64,000 bases of DNA from Pseudomonas berkeleyensis (GTDB lineage: Bacteria; Pseudomonadota; Gammaproteobacteria; Pseudomonadales; Pseudomonadaceae), in the NCBI RefSeq assembly GCF_014109765.1, contig NZ_CP059139.1, positions 2,360,001 through 2,424,000 on the forward strand, given 5' to 3'. The notes under the pieces were generated by a model that was not told the DNA's origin, did not search any database, and worked only from the letters and a program-made list of their open reading frames with translations. The translations under genes were made by a program, and so were the position numbers. Shown here one piece after another: positions 29,287 to 38,142 of the stretch. Within the stretch, counting starts at the first letter, position 1, and every line of letters begins with the position of its first letter.

Positions 29287-30120
29287 CTACCTCGGCCTGT
29301 CCCCCAACACCGTCGCCCGATGCATCACCCGCCGTTGCGGTCGGTAGTCGTCGACGGCGTAGTGCTGGGTGATGCGGTTGTCCCAGAAGGCCACATCGTT
29401 CTCCTGCCAGCGCCAGCGGATGGTGAATTCCGGGCGGGTGGCGTGGGCGAAGAGAAAGCGCAGCAGGGCGTCGCTTTCGGCCGCTTCCAGTTCGTTGATG
29501 CGATTGGTGAAGCCGTCGTTGACGAACAGACCCTTGCGCCCGGTAACCGGGTGGGTGCGGATCACCGGGTGTACCACGGGCGGGTGGGTGCGTTGCACCT
29601 CGTGGTAGTGCGCCAGGGCTTCGGGCGTATTGCCGAAGCGCTCCAGCGGGAAGGAACGGGTGAAGTCATGGGTGGCGGTGAGGCCGTCGAGCAATTGCTT
29701 CAGCGGCTGCGACAGAGCGTCATAGGCGGCGCTGCTGCTGGCCCACAGGGTGTCGCCGCCGTAGGGCGGTAATTGCTTGGCGGCGAGTACCGCGCCGAGG
29801 GCCGGGGTTTGCAGAAAGCTGACGTCGGTGTGCCAGATGGCGTTGTCGCGCACGTCGGTCACGGCGGTGTCGAGCACGAGGATTTCAGGTTGCTCGGGCA
29901 CGTTGGGGTAGAGCGGGTGGATGTGCAGGTCACCGAACTGGGCGGCGAGTGCAGCCTGCTGTTGTGGCTCGATGGGCTGCTCGCGGAAGAACAGCACCTG
30001 GTATTGCAGCAGGGCGTCTTCGACTTGCTGGCGCAGGCTGGCGGTGAGGGGCTGGCGCAGGTCGATACCGCTGACCTGGGCGCCGAGTGCCGGGCTGAGC
30101 GGGGTGATATGCAGGGTCAT
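29287..30120 (-). CDS. tauD: Taurine dioxygenase TauD
   Basis: This 277-aa Fe(II)/2-oxoglutarate dioxygenase converts taurine to sulfite and aminoacetaldehyde in the cytosol. The facial triad is visible: HTD (about H99/D101) and H255 in [10 protein letters not shown], with the 2-oxoglutarate-binding Arg in RRVMHRATV. The length agrees with E. coli TauD. The ATG at 30120 is preferred; a 27-codon upstream extension lies inside tauC. It is the last gene of tauA2-tauA1-tauB-tauC-tauD, 13 bp after tauC. Confidence 0.94.
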   Translation of the reverse strand: MTLHITPLSPALGAQVSGIDLRQPLTASLRQQVEDALLQYQVLFFREQPIEPQQQAALAAQFGDLHIHPLYPNVPEQPEILVLDTAVTDVRDNAIWHTDVSFLQTPALGAVLAAKQLPPYGGDTLWASSSAAYDALSQPLKQLLDGLTATHDFTRSFPLERFGNTPEALAHYHEVQRTHPPVVHPVIRTHPVTGRKGLFVNDGFTNRINELEAAESDALLRFLFAHATRPEFTIRWRWQENDVAFWDNRITQHYAVDDYRPQRRVMHRATVLGDRPR

Positions 30121-30133
30121 GTCGGGTTCTCTC

Positions 30134-30967
30134 TCAATGCGCCTGGCCGTGCCATGGCACCAGTTTGCGTTGCAGGGCGCGCAGGCCCAGTTCCAGGGCA
30201 AAGGCGATCAGGGCTATGACGAGGATGCCGAGGATCACCACGTCGGTGACCAGAAACTGCGCCGCCGACTGCACCATGAAGCCTAGGCCTTCGGTGGCGG
30301 CGATCAGCTCGGCGGCGACCAGGGTCGACCAGCCCACGCCAAGGCCGATGCGGATGCCGGTGAGGATGTCCGGCAGGGCGCTGGGCAGGATCACGTGGCG
30401 GATCAGCTGCGCCTGCGTGGCGCCGAGCGATTGCGCGGCGCGCAGTTTGGTCGGGTCGACGTTGCGCACGCCGGTGGCGGTGGCGATGGCCACCGGGGCG
30501 AAGATCGCCAGGTAGATCAGCAGTACCTTGGACAGCTCGCCTATACCGCACCAGATGACGATCAGCGGCAGGTAGGCCAGCGGTGGGATCGGCCGGTAGA
30601 ACTCGATCAACGGGTCGAAGATGCCGCGGGCGATGCGGTGGCGGCCGATGGCGATGCCCAGCGGCACGGCGGTGAGTACCGCGGCCAGCAGGCCGAGGCC
30701 GATGCGCCCGAGGCTGGCGCCCAGGTGCTGCCACAGGCTGGCGTTCATGTAACCTTCGCCGAGCAGTTGCCAGCCGCGGGCGAGCACGGCTTGCGGGCTG
30801 GGCAGGAACAGGGGCTCGATCAGCCCGGCGGTGGTCACTGCCCACCACAGCCAGAGCAGGCTGGCGATGCTCAGGCTGCTGATGGTCAGCAGGCTCAGCT
30901 CACGACGCGGTTTCACCGCGCGCTGTTCTTCGGGCGTCTTGGCGTAGAGGTATTCGTAGCTGCTCAT
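30134..30967 (-). CDS. tauC: Taurine/sulfonate ABC transporter permease TauC
   Basis: This 277-aa permease has about six TM helices and the binding-protein-dependent transport loop ([23 protein letters not shown] type, residues about 170–192). It forms the membrane channel of the taurine importer with TauB. Its start overlaps the tauB stop (ATGA), so translation is coupled. The hydrophilic N-terminal 25 residues are typical of SsuC/TauC proteins. Confidence 0.93.
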   Translation of the reverse strand: MSSYEYLYAKTPEEQRAVKPRRELSLLTISSLSIASLLWLWWAVTTAGLIEPLFLPSPQAVLARGWQLLGEGYMNASLWQHLGASLGRIGLGLLAAVLTAVPLGIAIGRHRIARGIFDPLIEFYRPIPPLAYLPLIVIWCGIGELSKVLLIYLAIFAPVAIATATGVRNVDPTKLRAAQSLGATQAQLIRHVILPSALPDILTGIRIGLGVGWSTLVAAELIAATEGLGFMVQSAAQFLVTDVVILGILVIALIAFALELGLRALQRKLVPWHGQAH

Positions 30968-31746
30968 GTGCGGCTCCCTTGCCGTTGGGCAAAGACCTGG
31001 GCGAGTACGTGCTCGCGGGTTTCGATGAAGGCGGGGTCGGACTTGATCGCACGGGCGCTTTCGCCAGCGGCATAGCGGCGGCCGAAGTCCAGCCGCAGGT
31101 GCTCGACGATGCGCCCGGGGTTGGGGGCCAGCAGCACCAGGTCACTGGCGAGGAATACGGCTTCCTCGATGTCGTGGGTGATCAGAAATACCGGTTTGTG
31201 CGTACGCTGCCAGACCTGCAGCAGCAGCTCCTGCATCTGCTCGCGGGTGAAGGCGTCGAGGGCACCGAAGGGTTCGTCCATCAGCAGCACACGCGGGTCG
31301 GCGGTGAGTGCGCGGGCCAGGCCCACGCGTTGTTTCTGCCCGCCGGAGAGTTCCCAGATACGGCGTTGCTCGAAGCCGGCCAGGTCGACCAGTGCGAGCA
31401 GTTCGCGTGCCTTGGCCTCACGCTCGGCACGACCCACGCCGGCCAGCTGCAGGCCGAAGGCGACGTTCTCCAGCACGTTCTGCCAGGGCAGCAGGGCGTC
31501 GTCCTGAAACACCACGCCACGCTCTGCACCAGGCCCCGCGACGGGCTTGCCATCGAGGCTGATGCGCCCGGCGCTGGGAGAGACGAAGCCGGCGATCAGG
31601 TTGAGCAGGGTGGTCTTGCCGCTGCCGGAGGGACCGAGTGCGACCAGCAGTTGCTCGGGGCCGAGGTTGAAGGACAGGTCGCTCAACACCGCGTTGGCGG
31701 CGCCCGGGTACTGTGCGCTGATGTGCTCCAGTTCGAGTAGGGCCAT
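30964..31746 (-). CDS. tauB: Taurine ABC transporter ATP-binding protein TauB
   Basis: This 260-aa nitrate/sulfonate/taurine-type ABC ATPase has Walker A GPSGSGKT (residues about 38–45), Q-loop [11 protein letters not shown], signature [15 protein letters not shown] and Walker [13 protein letters not shown]. It energises taurine import with TauC. It lies 30 bp after tauA1 and overlaps tauC by 4 bp. Confidence 0.94.
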   Translation of the reverse strand: MALLELEHISAQYPGAANAVLSDLSFNLGPEQLLVALGPSGSGKTTLLNLIAGFVSPSAGRISLDGKPVAGPGAERGVVFQDDALLPWQNVLENVAFGLQLAGVGRAEREAKARELLALVDLAGFEQRRIWELSGGQKQRVGLARALTADPRVLLMDEPFGALDAFTREQMQELLLQVWQRTHKPVFLITHDIEEAVFLASDLVLLAPNPGRIVEHLRLDFGRRYAAGESARAIKSDPAFIETREHVLAQVFAQRQGSRT

Positions 31747-31776
31747 GTTCAGGTTCTCTTCAAGGCAGGCGCGGGT

Positions 31777-32748
31777 TCAGGGTTTGATGTACTGGCTGCT
31801 GACGTAGGGCGAGTAGTCCGGCAGTACGCGGTCGGCCTTGCCCTGTTCCTTGAGGAAGGCGGCGGTGGCGGCGATGTCGCCAGCGGTGCGCTCGCCGAGC
31901 AGTGCCAGTTGTTGTTGACGATCCGGGAAGGCGGAGCCGGCCAGCAGCTCGGGTACGTCCGCGGGGTTGGAGCCGGTCAGCGCGGCGATCTTGCGCACCG
32001 GTTCGGAGTCGGCCGTCCACTGGTCTTTCTCCGCCGCATAGCGGGCGAAGCTGTCGAGGGTGACCTTGGCGAACTGTTCCAGCACTTCGGGGTGTTTCTC
32101 TGCGAAATCCTTGCGTGCGACCCAGACCTCGAAGGTCGGTGCGCCCCAGGTGCCGACTTCGGCGGCGTCGGTGAGCACCTTGCCGGTTTTCTTGATCTCG
32201 CCCAGTGCCGGCGACCAGACGAAGGCGCCGTCGATGTTGCCGCGTTGCCAGGCGGCGTTGATCTCGGCCGGGTTGAGGTTGACGATGCGCACCTTGGCCG
32301 GATCGACCTGCCAGTGCTTGAGAGCACCGAGCAGGCTGTAGTGCGAAGTGGACACGAACGGCGTGGCGAGGGTCTTGCCGGTGAGGTCGGCGGGTTTCTC
32401 GATACCGCTGCCATTGCGTACTACCAGCGCCTCGGCGGCATTGATTTGCGCGGCGACGACGAAGGTGACGATGGGCAGGTTGCGGCTGGCGGCGGCTGCC
32501 AGTGGGCTGGAGCCGAGGTTGCCGATCTGCACGTCGCCGGAGGCGATAGCGGTGACCACTTCGGCGCCGCTGTTGAAACGGCGCCAGTCGATCTTCTGGC
32601 CAATGGCTTGCTCATAGGCACCGTCGGCCTGAGCGACCTTGGTCGGATCGATGCCGGTCTGGTAGGCGATGGTCAGGTCGTCAGCTTGGCTGAACGAGGC
32701 GAACGCAGCAGCGGCCACGGCTGCGAACAGGCGATGGATACGGGGCAT
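31777..32748 (-). CDS. tauA: Taurine ABC transporter substrate-binding protein TauA, copy 1
   Basis: This 323-aa periplasmic binding protein has a signal peptide ending near FSQAD and the mature start DDLTIAYQTGIDPTK. The core GSSPLAAAASR and the EALVVRNGSGI and PFVSTSHYSLL segments are typical of the TauA/SsuA family. It is roughly 60–65% identical by eye to the neighbouring copy, so the two arose by tandem duplication and may divide the substrate range. The ATG at 32748 has GGAG upstream. The gap to tauA2 is 59 bp. Confidence 0.9.
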   Translation of the reverse strand: MPRIHRLFAAVAAAAFASFSQADDLTIAYQTGIDPTKVAQADGAYEQAIGQKIDWRRFNSGAEVVTAIASGDVQIGNLGSSPLAAAASRNLPIVTFVVAAQINAAEALVVRNGSGIEKPADLTGKTLATPFVSTSHYSLLGALKHWQVDPAKVRIVNLNPAEINAAWQRGNIDGAFVWSPALGEIKKTGKVLTDAAEVGTWGAPTFEVWVARKDFAEKHPEVLEQFAKVTLDSFARYAAEKDQWTADSEPVRKIAALTGSNPADVPELLAGSAFPDRQQQLALLGERTAGDIAATAAFLKEQGKADRVLPDYSPYVSSQYIKP

Positions 32749-32807
32749 GGAATGGACTCCGGGCATCAAAGGAGACCGGGCGGCGTGGCCGCCCGGAAAA
32801 ACGTGGC

Positions 32808-33788
32808 TCAGTTGGTGATGTACTGGTTGCTGACGTAGGGCGCGTAGTCCGGCAACACCTTGTCCACCTTGCCTTGCTCCTTGAGGAAGCCCGCGGTGGC
32901 GCTGACGGCCTGGGTGGTCGGCGCACCGAGGGCGGTGACCTGGTCGGCGGCCAGCGGGAAGACGTTGCCCTGCAACAGCAGCGGGATGTCTTCGGCCTTG
33001 GCGCCGGAAAGTTTCACCACCTTGGCGATGTTGTCCGGGTTGGCCAGCCAGGCTTGCGGATCCTTGCGGTAGTTGGCGTAGGCATCGAGGGTGACCTTGG
33101 CGAAGGCACGCACGATTTCCGGATGCTTCTCGGCGAAGTCCTTGCGCACGATCCAGGCATCGAAGGTCGGTGCGCCCAGCTCACTGAGCTCGCCAGAGGT
33201 GATCAGCACCTTACCGGTTTCCTTGGCCACACCCAGCGCCGGATCCCAGACGTAGGTGGCGTCGATGTCGCCACGCTGCCAGGCAGCGGTGATCGCCGGT
33301 GGCGCCAGGTTGAGGATCTGCACCTTGCTCGGGTCGATGTTCCAGTGCTTGAGCGCGGCCAGCAGGCTGTAGTGGCCGGTGGAAACGAACGGCACGGCGA
33401 CCTTCTTGCCGATAAGGTCGGCCGGTTTGTCGATGCCGCTGCCGTTGCGTACGACCAGTGCTTCGGCGGCGCCGATCTGCGCGGCGATAAGGAAGGTCTG
33501 TACCGGCAGTTGTCGAGTGGCTGCCGCTGCCAGCGGGCTGGAACCGACGTAGCCGATCTGCACATCGCCCGAGGCAACGGCGGTGATCACTTCAGCGCCG
33601 CCGTCGAACTTGCGCCAATCGATCTTGGCCTGGGTGGCTTTTTCATAGGCACCATCGGCCTGAGCGACCTTGGCCGGGTCGACGGTGGTCTGGTAGGCAA
33701 CGGTGAAGTCGGCGGCCTGGGCGACCAGGGTCGCGCTCGACAGGGTCAGTGCGGCCAGTACCCGGCGCACGAAGGGAAACGGGGTCAT
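32808..33788 (-). CDS. tauA: Taurine ABC transporter substrate-binding protein TauA, copy 2
   Basis: This 326-aa periplasmic protein has a signal peptide (cleavage at AQAAD) and mature start DFTVAYQTTVDPAK. It is the first gene of the operon and the one next to the candidate operator. It differs from copy 1 mainly in the ligand-facing loops and in the C-terminal third. A start at 33887 would include the operator region and is rejected in favour of the ATG at 33788, which has AGGAGCACC upstream. E. coli has a single TauA, so the pair here is unusual. Confidence 0.9.
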   Translation of the reverse strand: MTPFPFVRRVLAALTLSSATLVAQAADFTVAYQTTVDPAKVAQADGAYEKATQAKIDWRKFDGGAEVITAVASGDVQIGYVGSSPLAAAATRQLPVQTFLIAAQIGAAEALVVRNGSGIDKPADLIGKKVAVPFVSTGHYSLLAALKHWNIDPSKVQILNLAPPAITAAWQRGDIDATYVWDPALGVAKETGKVLITSGELSELGAPTFDAWIVRKDFAEKHPEIVRAFAKVTLDAYANYRKDPQAWLANPDNIAKVVKLSGAKAEDIPLLLQGNVFPLAADQVTALGAPTTQAVSATAGFLKEQGKVDKVLPDYAPYVSNQYITN

Positions 33789-33890
33789 GGTGGTGCTCCT
33801 CGAAGGCGAGCTGGCCCTTCTGACGAGGATGCCGAGCCGCGGGACGTTGTAGGTGTTGTCAGGGTGTCCGGCGGTCCGGTGGAGCAAGAC

Positions 33891-33914
33891 TATCTATGCC
33901 AAATGGAATAGATA
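33891..33914 (-). promoter_or_regulatory. Inverted-repeat operator upstream of the tau operon
   Basis: TATCTAT-N10-ATAGATA is a perfect 7-bp dyad with the size and AT-content of a LysR-type site. It lies about 103 bp before tauA2 and next to a very AT-rich stretch (33908–33953). Its centre, ATTCCATTTGGCA on the minus strand, resembles the two palindromes upstream of lysR/tonB. Confidence 0.6.
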
Positions 33915-34023
33915 AATACTTTTTTAGAATATTTTTATATTTTTCGGATCGGGCACGAATGCCCGTCAGCCGCCGGCTGCTCTGCCTTGCGGCGTAATGG
34001 GCAGCGCCTCATGGCGTTACCGT

Positions 34024-34944
34024 TCAAGCCACCTGAGCGGACTTCGAGTGATCCAGTGTCAACAGCAGGTCGATCATCGCCTTAGCCGCAGGGGACAGGC
34101 GAAAACCCGTACGGGTCACGATGCCGCAGCGGGCGCTGAGGCTATCGAGGTTGCTTGGCAGGTTGCGCAGGTGCAGTTGCACCAGAGCACCACGGGCCAA
34201 CTCGTCCGCCACGGCTTCATGGGTCGCGATGCCGATGGCATCGCTGCGTTTGACCAACTGCACCAGCAGGGGAATCTGTTCGCATTCCAGATGAATGCTG
34301 ATATCGATCTTGCCGCTGAGGTTGGCCAACACCTTGCGCGCTTCGCTCGGGATACGGCTGGCCGCCAGGGGGAAGTCGAAGAGGTCATTGGTCGACAGGC
34401 TTTCCTTGCCCAGCAAGGGGTGCTCGGGGCGGCAGAAGAACAGGCCTGCGCGCGGCCGTAGCGGTTGTGTCTGAACCCCAGGGTCGGCTTCGCAGTGGCG
34501 GATGTCGGCGATGAAGAATTCGATCTCGCCACGGTTCAGGTTGCGACTCAGTTGCTCCCAGTTGTCCACTTCGAAGCGCGTGCGAATGCGGGGGTAACGC
34601 TGCATGAACGCCAACAATGCATCGGGCAGCAGGCTGGTGGCCAGCGCCGGGCCACAACCGAAATGCAGGTCGCCGGCATCCAGCTTGCTCATCTGGGTGA
34701 TTTCACTGGTCAGGTTGCTGGCACCGCGAATCAACGCCAGGGCATGTTGCAGTGCGATCTGTCCCTCTGGGGTGGGGCGTAGATCCTTGCTCGCACGGTC
34801 GATCAGCACGCAGCCAAGCTCCTGCTCCAGGCCCTGGATGCTGCGGCTGAATGCCGGTTGAGTGATACCCATCGCCTCGGCTGCGCGAACGAAGCTGCGG
34901 TGTTCGTTGAGTGCGACAAGGTAGCGGAGCTGACGCAAATCCAT
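34024..34944 (-). CDS. LysR-family regulator of the sulfonate/taurine cluster
   Basis: This 306-aa LysR protein has its HTH at residues 1–60 (LRQLRYLVALNEHRSFVRAAE and ITQPAFSRSIQGLEQEL) and a substrate-binding-like domain at about 90–290. It is upstream of and co-directional with the tau operon, and divergent from tonB-exbB-exbD across 438 bp. By position it should control sulfur-starvation expression of one or both; Cbl/CysB-like function is inference, and its sequence is not obviously CysB. Confidence 0.85.
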   Translation of the reverse strand: MDLRQLRYLVALNEHRSFVRAAEAMGITQPAFSRSIQGLEQELGCVLIDRASKDLRPTPEGQIALQHALALIRGASNLTSEITQMSKLDAGDLHFGCGPALATSLLPDALLAFMQRYPRIRTRFEVDNWEQLSRNLNRGEIEFFIADIRHCEADPGVQTQPLRPRAGLFFCRPEHPLLGKESLSTNDLFDFPLAASRIPSEARKVLANLSGKIDISIHLECEQIPLLVQLVKRSDAIGIATHEAVADELARGALVQLHLRNLPSNLDSLSARCGIVTRTGFRLSPAAKAMIDLLLTLDHSKSAQVA

Positions 34945-35382
34945 GTGGGTTCCGGCGTTGGCAGGTCGATAGAGGCGGGCGAGTCGCCACGATTGCGCCG
35001 GTTTTAATGGTCAGTTTTTATTCCGTCAATCTATTGATTTGGATATGCATATTCCTTTTAGGAATTTATTCGCATGCCTGCTTTGGCCGATCTGGCAGAT
35101 AGAGCGCCGCTGGTTCTGCCATGACGCGCTTCTTTGCCGGTGGGCTGGATGGGCGCAATGCCTTTATCGCATTTTTTCCATGCATTTCAGTAATGGCTTT
35201 TAAAAAATCCTTTTTAATCAATTATTTATGTTTTTTTATTCCTTTTGGAAATTAATATCTTATTAAAAATTACTTTATGGGATAAGGAGCCGAATCAATC
35301 ATCGCCGCAGCTCTACGGCGGGCCTGGCAATCGCAGGTGCCGACAGAGATCAGCAGTCCCTACAGCAACAGGAGTCTTGCCC
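34945..35382. promoter_or_regulatory. Divergent lysR–tonB control region with repeated ATTCC-N4/5-GGAA palindromes
   Basis: This 438-bp region is strikingly AT-rich. It contains ATTCC-TTTTA-GGAAT at 35051–35065, ATTCC-TTTT-GGAA at 35238–35251 and an ATATGCATAT palindrome near 35043. A weak -24/-12-like element (TGGCA...GC with correct 10-bp spacing) lies at 35093–35108. The repeated dyads probably bind a sulfur-starvation regulator. Confidence 0.5.
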
Positions 35383-36186
35383 ATGGGCAATGTCCTCAAA
35401 GCCGACAACCTTTCCGAAGTGCTCTGGCGTGATACACGCAAGCCGGGCGAACTACGTGATCTAGGTGTCAGCGTACGCCAGGCTTTGGGCCTGCAGCGCC
35501 TTGCGCCACAAGCTGGCAAGCCGGTACTGGGCCGCCGCGAAGCGATTCTGCTCGGCGTGTTCGCCCTGACCCTGCATGTCGCAGCCATTTCCTGGCTGGC
35601 CAGCCGGCCCGAGCCGGTGCTGCCGGAAGTGCCGGTGCAGATTCCACCGATGACCATCGAATTCACCAGCGCGGCACCGCCCGTGGTCGAGCCACCGCCT
35701 CCGGAAGTGATTCCCGAGCCGGAACCCGTGGTCGAGCCACCACCGCCAGTGGTCGAGGAGCTGGCGGTGAAACCGCCGCCCAAACCCAAGCCCAAACCAC
35801 AGCCGCCCAAGCAGGAAGCCAAGCCGGCGCCGAAGCCGGTCGAGGCGCCACCTCCGCCGCCAACCCCGGCGCCCGTGGCAGAAGCACCGCCCGCGCCACC
35901 GGTGGAGATTCCACCGTCGGCCAGCGCCGGCTACCTGAAGAACCCGGCGCCCGAGTACCCCTCGCTGGCGCAACGGCGAGGCTGGGAAGGCACCGTTCTG
36001 CTGCGCGTACACGTGCTGGCCAATGGCAAGCCGAGCGACATCCAGATTCAGCGCAGCAGCGGCCGCGACGTGCTCGACGAGTCCGCCATCCGCGCAGTCA
36101 AGCGCTGGAGCTTCGTGCCGGCCAAGCGTGGCGACGAAGCCATCGCCGGCTGGGTATCGGTACCGCTGGAATTCCGTTTGAACTGA
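35383..36186 (+). CDS. tonB: Energy transducer TonB
   Basis: This 267-aa protein has an unusually long cytoplasmic N-terminus (about 52 residues), a single TM anchor (about 53–73), a proline-rich periplasmic spacer with PPP/KP repeats (about 78–180) and a C-terminal TonB domain (YPSLAQRRGWEGTVLLRVHV, ending VPLEFRLN). It transmits the proton-motive force from ExbBD to outer-membrane receptors. The ATG at 35383 follows AGGAGTC. It heads the tonB-exbB-exbD operon and presumably serves the two receptors encoded downstream. Confidence 0.92.
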   Translation: MGNVLKADNLSEVLWRDTRKPGELRDLGVSVRQALGLQRLAPQAGKPVLGRREAILLGVFALTLHVAAISWLASRPEPVLPEVPVQIPPMTIEFTSAAPPVVEPPPPEVIPEPEPVVEPPPPVVEELAVKPPPKPKPKPQPPKQEAKPAPKPVEAPPPPPTPAPVAEAPPAPPVEIPPSASAGYLKNPAPEYPSLAQRRGWEGTVLLRVHVLANGKPSDIQIQRSSGRDVLDESAIRAVKRWSFVPAKRGDEAIAGWVSVPLEFRLN

Positions 36187-36232
36187 GGCTGGCGCAGACG
36201 CCGGCCGACCTGACTTACCCGAGGAACGCATC

Positions 36233-36961
36233 ATGAACCTGCTCGTAGATTCTCCCTTTCAATCGGTCGAACACGCGGTCATCTGGCTGCTGATCGGCTT
36301 CTCCGTGGTCACCTGGGGGCTGGCGCTGATCAAGGGCATCCAGTTCGCCCGCCAGCGCCATCAGGATCGCCAGTTCCAGAAAGGCTTCTGGAGCGCCACC
36401 AGCCTCGACAGCGCCGCCGAGCAGAGCGCCGGGCAGAACGGCGCGGTCGCTCGTGTGGCCCAGGCCGGCTTCGCTGCGATTCAGGTGCAAGGTGGCCAGC
36501 CGACCGACCTGGCGCAGTCGATCAATCACCAGGATCGCCTCGAGCGTTCCCTGCGCCAGCAGATCCAGCGCGAGCGTCGTTCGCTGGAAGCCGGCCTGGC
36601 GGTGGTCGCTTCCATCGGCTCCACCTCGCCCTTCATCGGCCTGTTCGGCACCGTGTGGGGCATCATGGAAGCCCTCAAGGGCATCAGCGCGGCGGGTAAT
36701 GCCAGCCTGGAAACCGTGGCAGGCCCCATCGGTGCCGCACTGGTCGCCACCGGCGTGGGCATCGCCGTCGCCGTGCCGGCGGTGCTGGTCTACAACTACT
36801 TCCTGCGCCGCCTGAAGCTGACCGCCGCCGACCTCGACGACTTCGCCCACGACTTCTACAGCCTGGCGCAGAAGAGTGCATTTAAGGTCATCGTCAGCCC
36901 GCGTGCTGGCAAGGGTGCCCCTGTGACCGGCGACGCCGGCGTCGCGAAGGAGGCGGTCTGA
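36233..36961 (+). CDS. exbB: MotA/TolQ/ExbB proton channel family protein ExbB
   Basis: This 242-aa inner-membrane protein has three TM segments (about 17–37, 122–144 and 165–190) and the family region GLAVVASIGSTSPFIGLFGT-VWGIMEAL. It forms the pentameric motor that energises TonB. GAGGAACG precedes the start codon. It lies 46 bp after tonB and 1 bp before exbD. Confidence 0.94.
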   Translation: MNLLVDSPFQSVEHAVIWLLIGFSVVTWGLALIKGIQFARQRHQDRQFQKGFWSATSLDSAAEQSAGQNGAVARVAQAGFAAIQVQGGQPTDLAQSINHQDRLERSLRQQIQRERRSLEAGLAVVASIGSTSPFIGLFGTVWGIMEALKGISAAGNASLETVAGPIGAALVATGVGIAVAVPAVLVYNYFLRRLKLTAADLDDFAHDFYSLAQKSAFKVIVSPRAGKGAPVTGDAGVAKEAV

Positions 36962-36962
36962 C

Positions 36963-37374
<412 letters not shown>

Positions 37375-37376
<2 letters not shown>

Positions 37377-37517
37377 GGTCTGTACGAAAAGTCGTCGAGC
37401 GAAGGTCAGGCAAGGCAAAAACAGGTGAGGAAGCGGAGTTTACAGGCTGTAAATGAGCATTCTGAGCCTGTTTTTAACGCAGCATCACCGAGCGCAGGCA
37501 CTTTTCGTACCGAGCCT
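37375..37517. mobile_element. MITE-like element 2, 143 bp
   Basis: The ends AGGGTCTGTACGAAAAGT and (inverted) AGGCTCGGTACGAAAAGT match at 16 of 18 positions. The core GAGTTTACAGGCTGTAAATG followed by AGCATTCTGA is shared with element 1, although the terminal repeats differ from those of element 1. It has no coding capacity. Confidence 0.65.
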
Positions 37518-37525
37518 AAGTTTAT

Positions 37526-37564
37526 GGGGCCGTACTTCCGGGCAGGGAGTACGGCCCCTTTTTT
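37526..37564 (+). terminator. Terminator of tonB-exbB-exbD
   Basis: GGGGCCGTACT and AGTACGGCCCC form an 11-bp stem followed by six T residues. Confidence 0.92.
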
Positions 37565-38061
37565 CATGTAAACACTGGCTACAGATAACCGTCTTGAAAC
37601 GGACGGCTGATCGAAAGTCTGCCTTCAACTTCACGAGGCGCCTGCAATGGGTGCTCCGGTAATTCGCTTTATATTCTGCTAGGCCGACTCCGGCTAATTC
37701 GATATTGCCAATAAGACAGCGTGTCTCGGATAAGTATTCGAGGTGATGCAGTATTAGTGTCTTTACGCATAAGTATCCGCAGAAGTAGGGTGCGCCGTGC
37801 GCACCGGCTACCATGGGCTAAGGCGGTTTGCATGGCGAACCCTGCGCTCGTTACATATTCAATGGCTATGTCGTGCGCGACAGCGGCCGCGTAATTTTAT
37901 CGACGTTATTTGCTTTTAATATATATCGATATCTGCCTGTGGTAGTTGGCTGCTTGATGGTGTTCGTATCCGGACATTGGTTCAGCAGATTGTTCGTCGG
38001 TTGCGGTATCAAAGTGTTCTTCGTTGGCGCTAACTTGTTATCCATTATTGATTTTTAGTTG
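37565..38061. other. Intergenic region upstream of receptor 1
   Basis: A REP-like palindrome lies at 37785–37805 (GTAGGGTGCGCCGTGCGCACC), followed by AT-rich sequence from about 37890. No gene with a ribosome site is seen. The sigma-54 promoter of receptor 1 begins at its right end. Confidence 0.5.
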
Positions 38062-38077
38062 TGGCACGGACGCTGCT
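38062..38077 (+). promoter_or_regulatory. Sigma-54 promoter of receptor 1
   Basis: TGGCACGGACGCTGCT matches the -24/-12 consensus TGGCACG-N4-TTGCW at all but one fixed position, with the required 10 bp between GG and GC. Transcription would start near 38088, about 55 bp before the GTG start codon. Confidence 0.82.
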
Positions 38078-38142
38078 GAGTGCTGCCTGGTATCTCCGAT
38101 AGATACCTGCCTTGCACAACGATCAATTAAGGGGAATAACAC

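Noticed and set aside
33880..33905. Possible sigma-54 promoter for the tau operon (TTGGCA...TTGC on the minus strand)
   Set aside because: GG and GC are 13 bp apart; sigma-54 requires 10.
35093..35108. Sigma-54 promoter for tonB
   Set aside because: Spacing is right, but the -12 block keeps only GC; it is too weak to call separately and is mentioned only within the control region.
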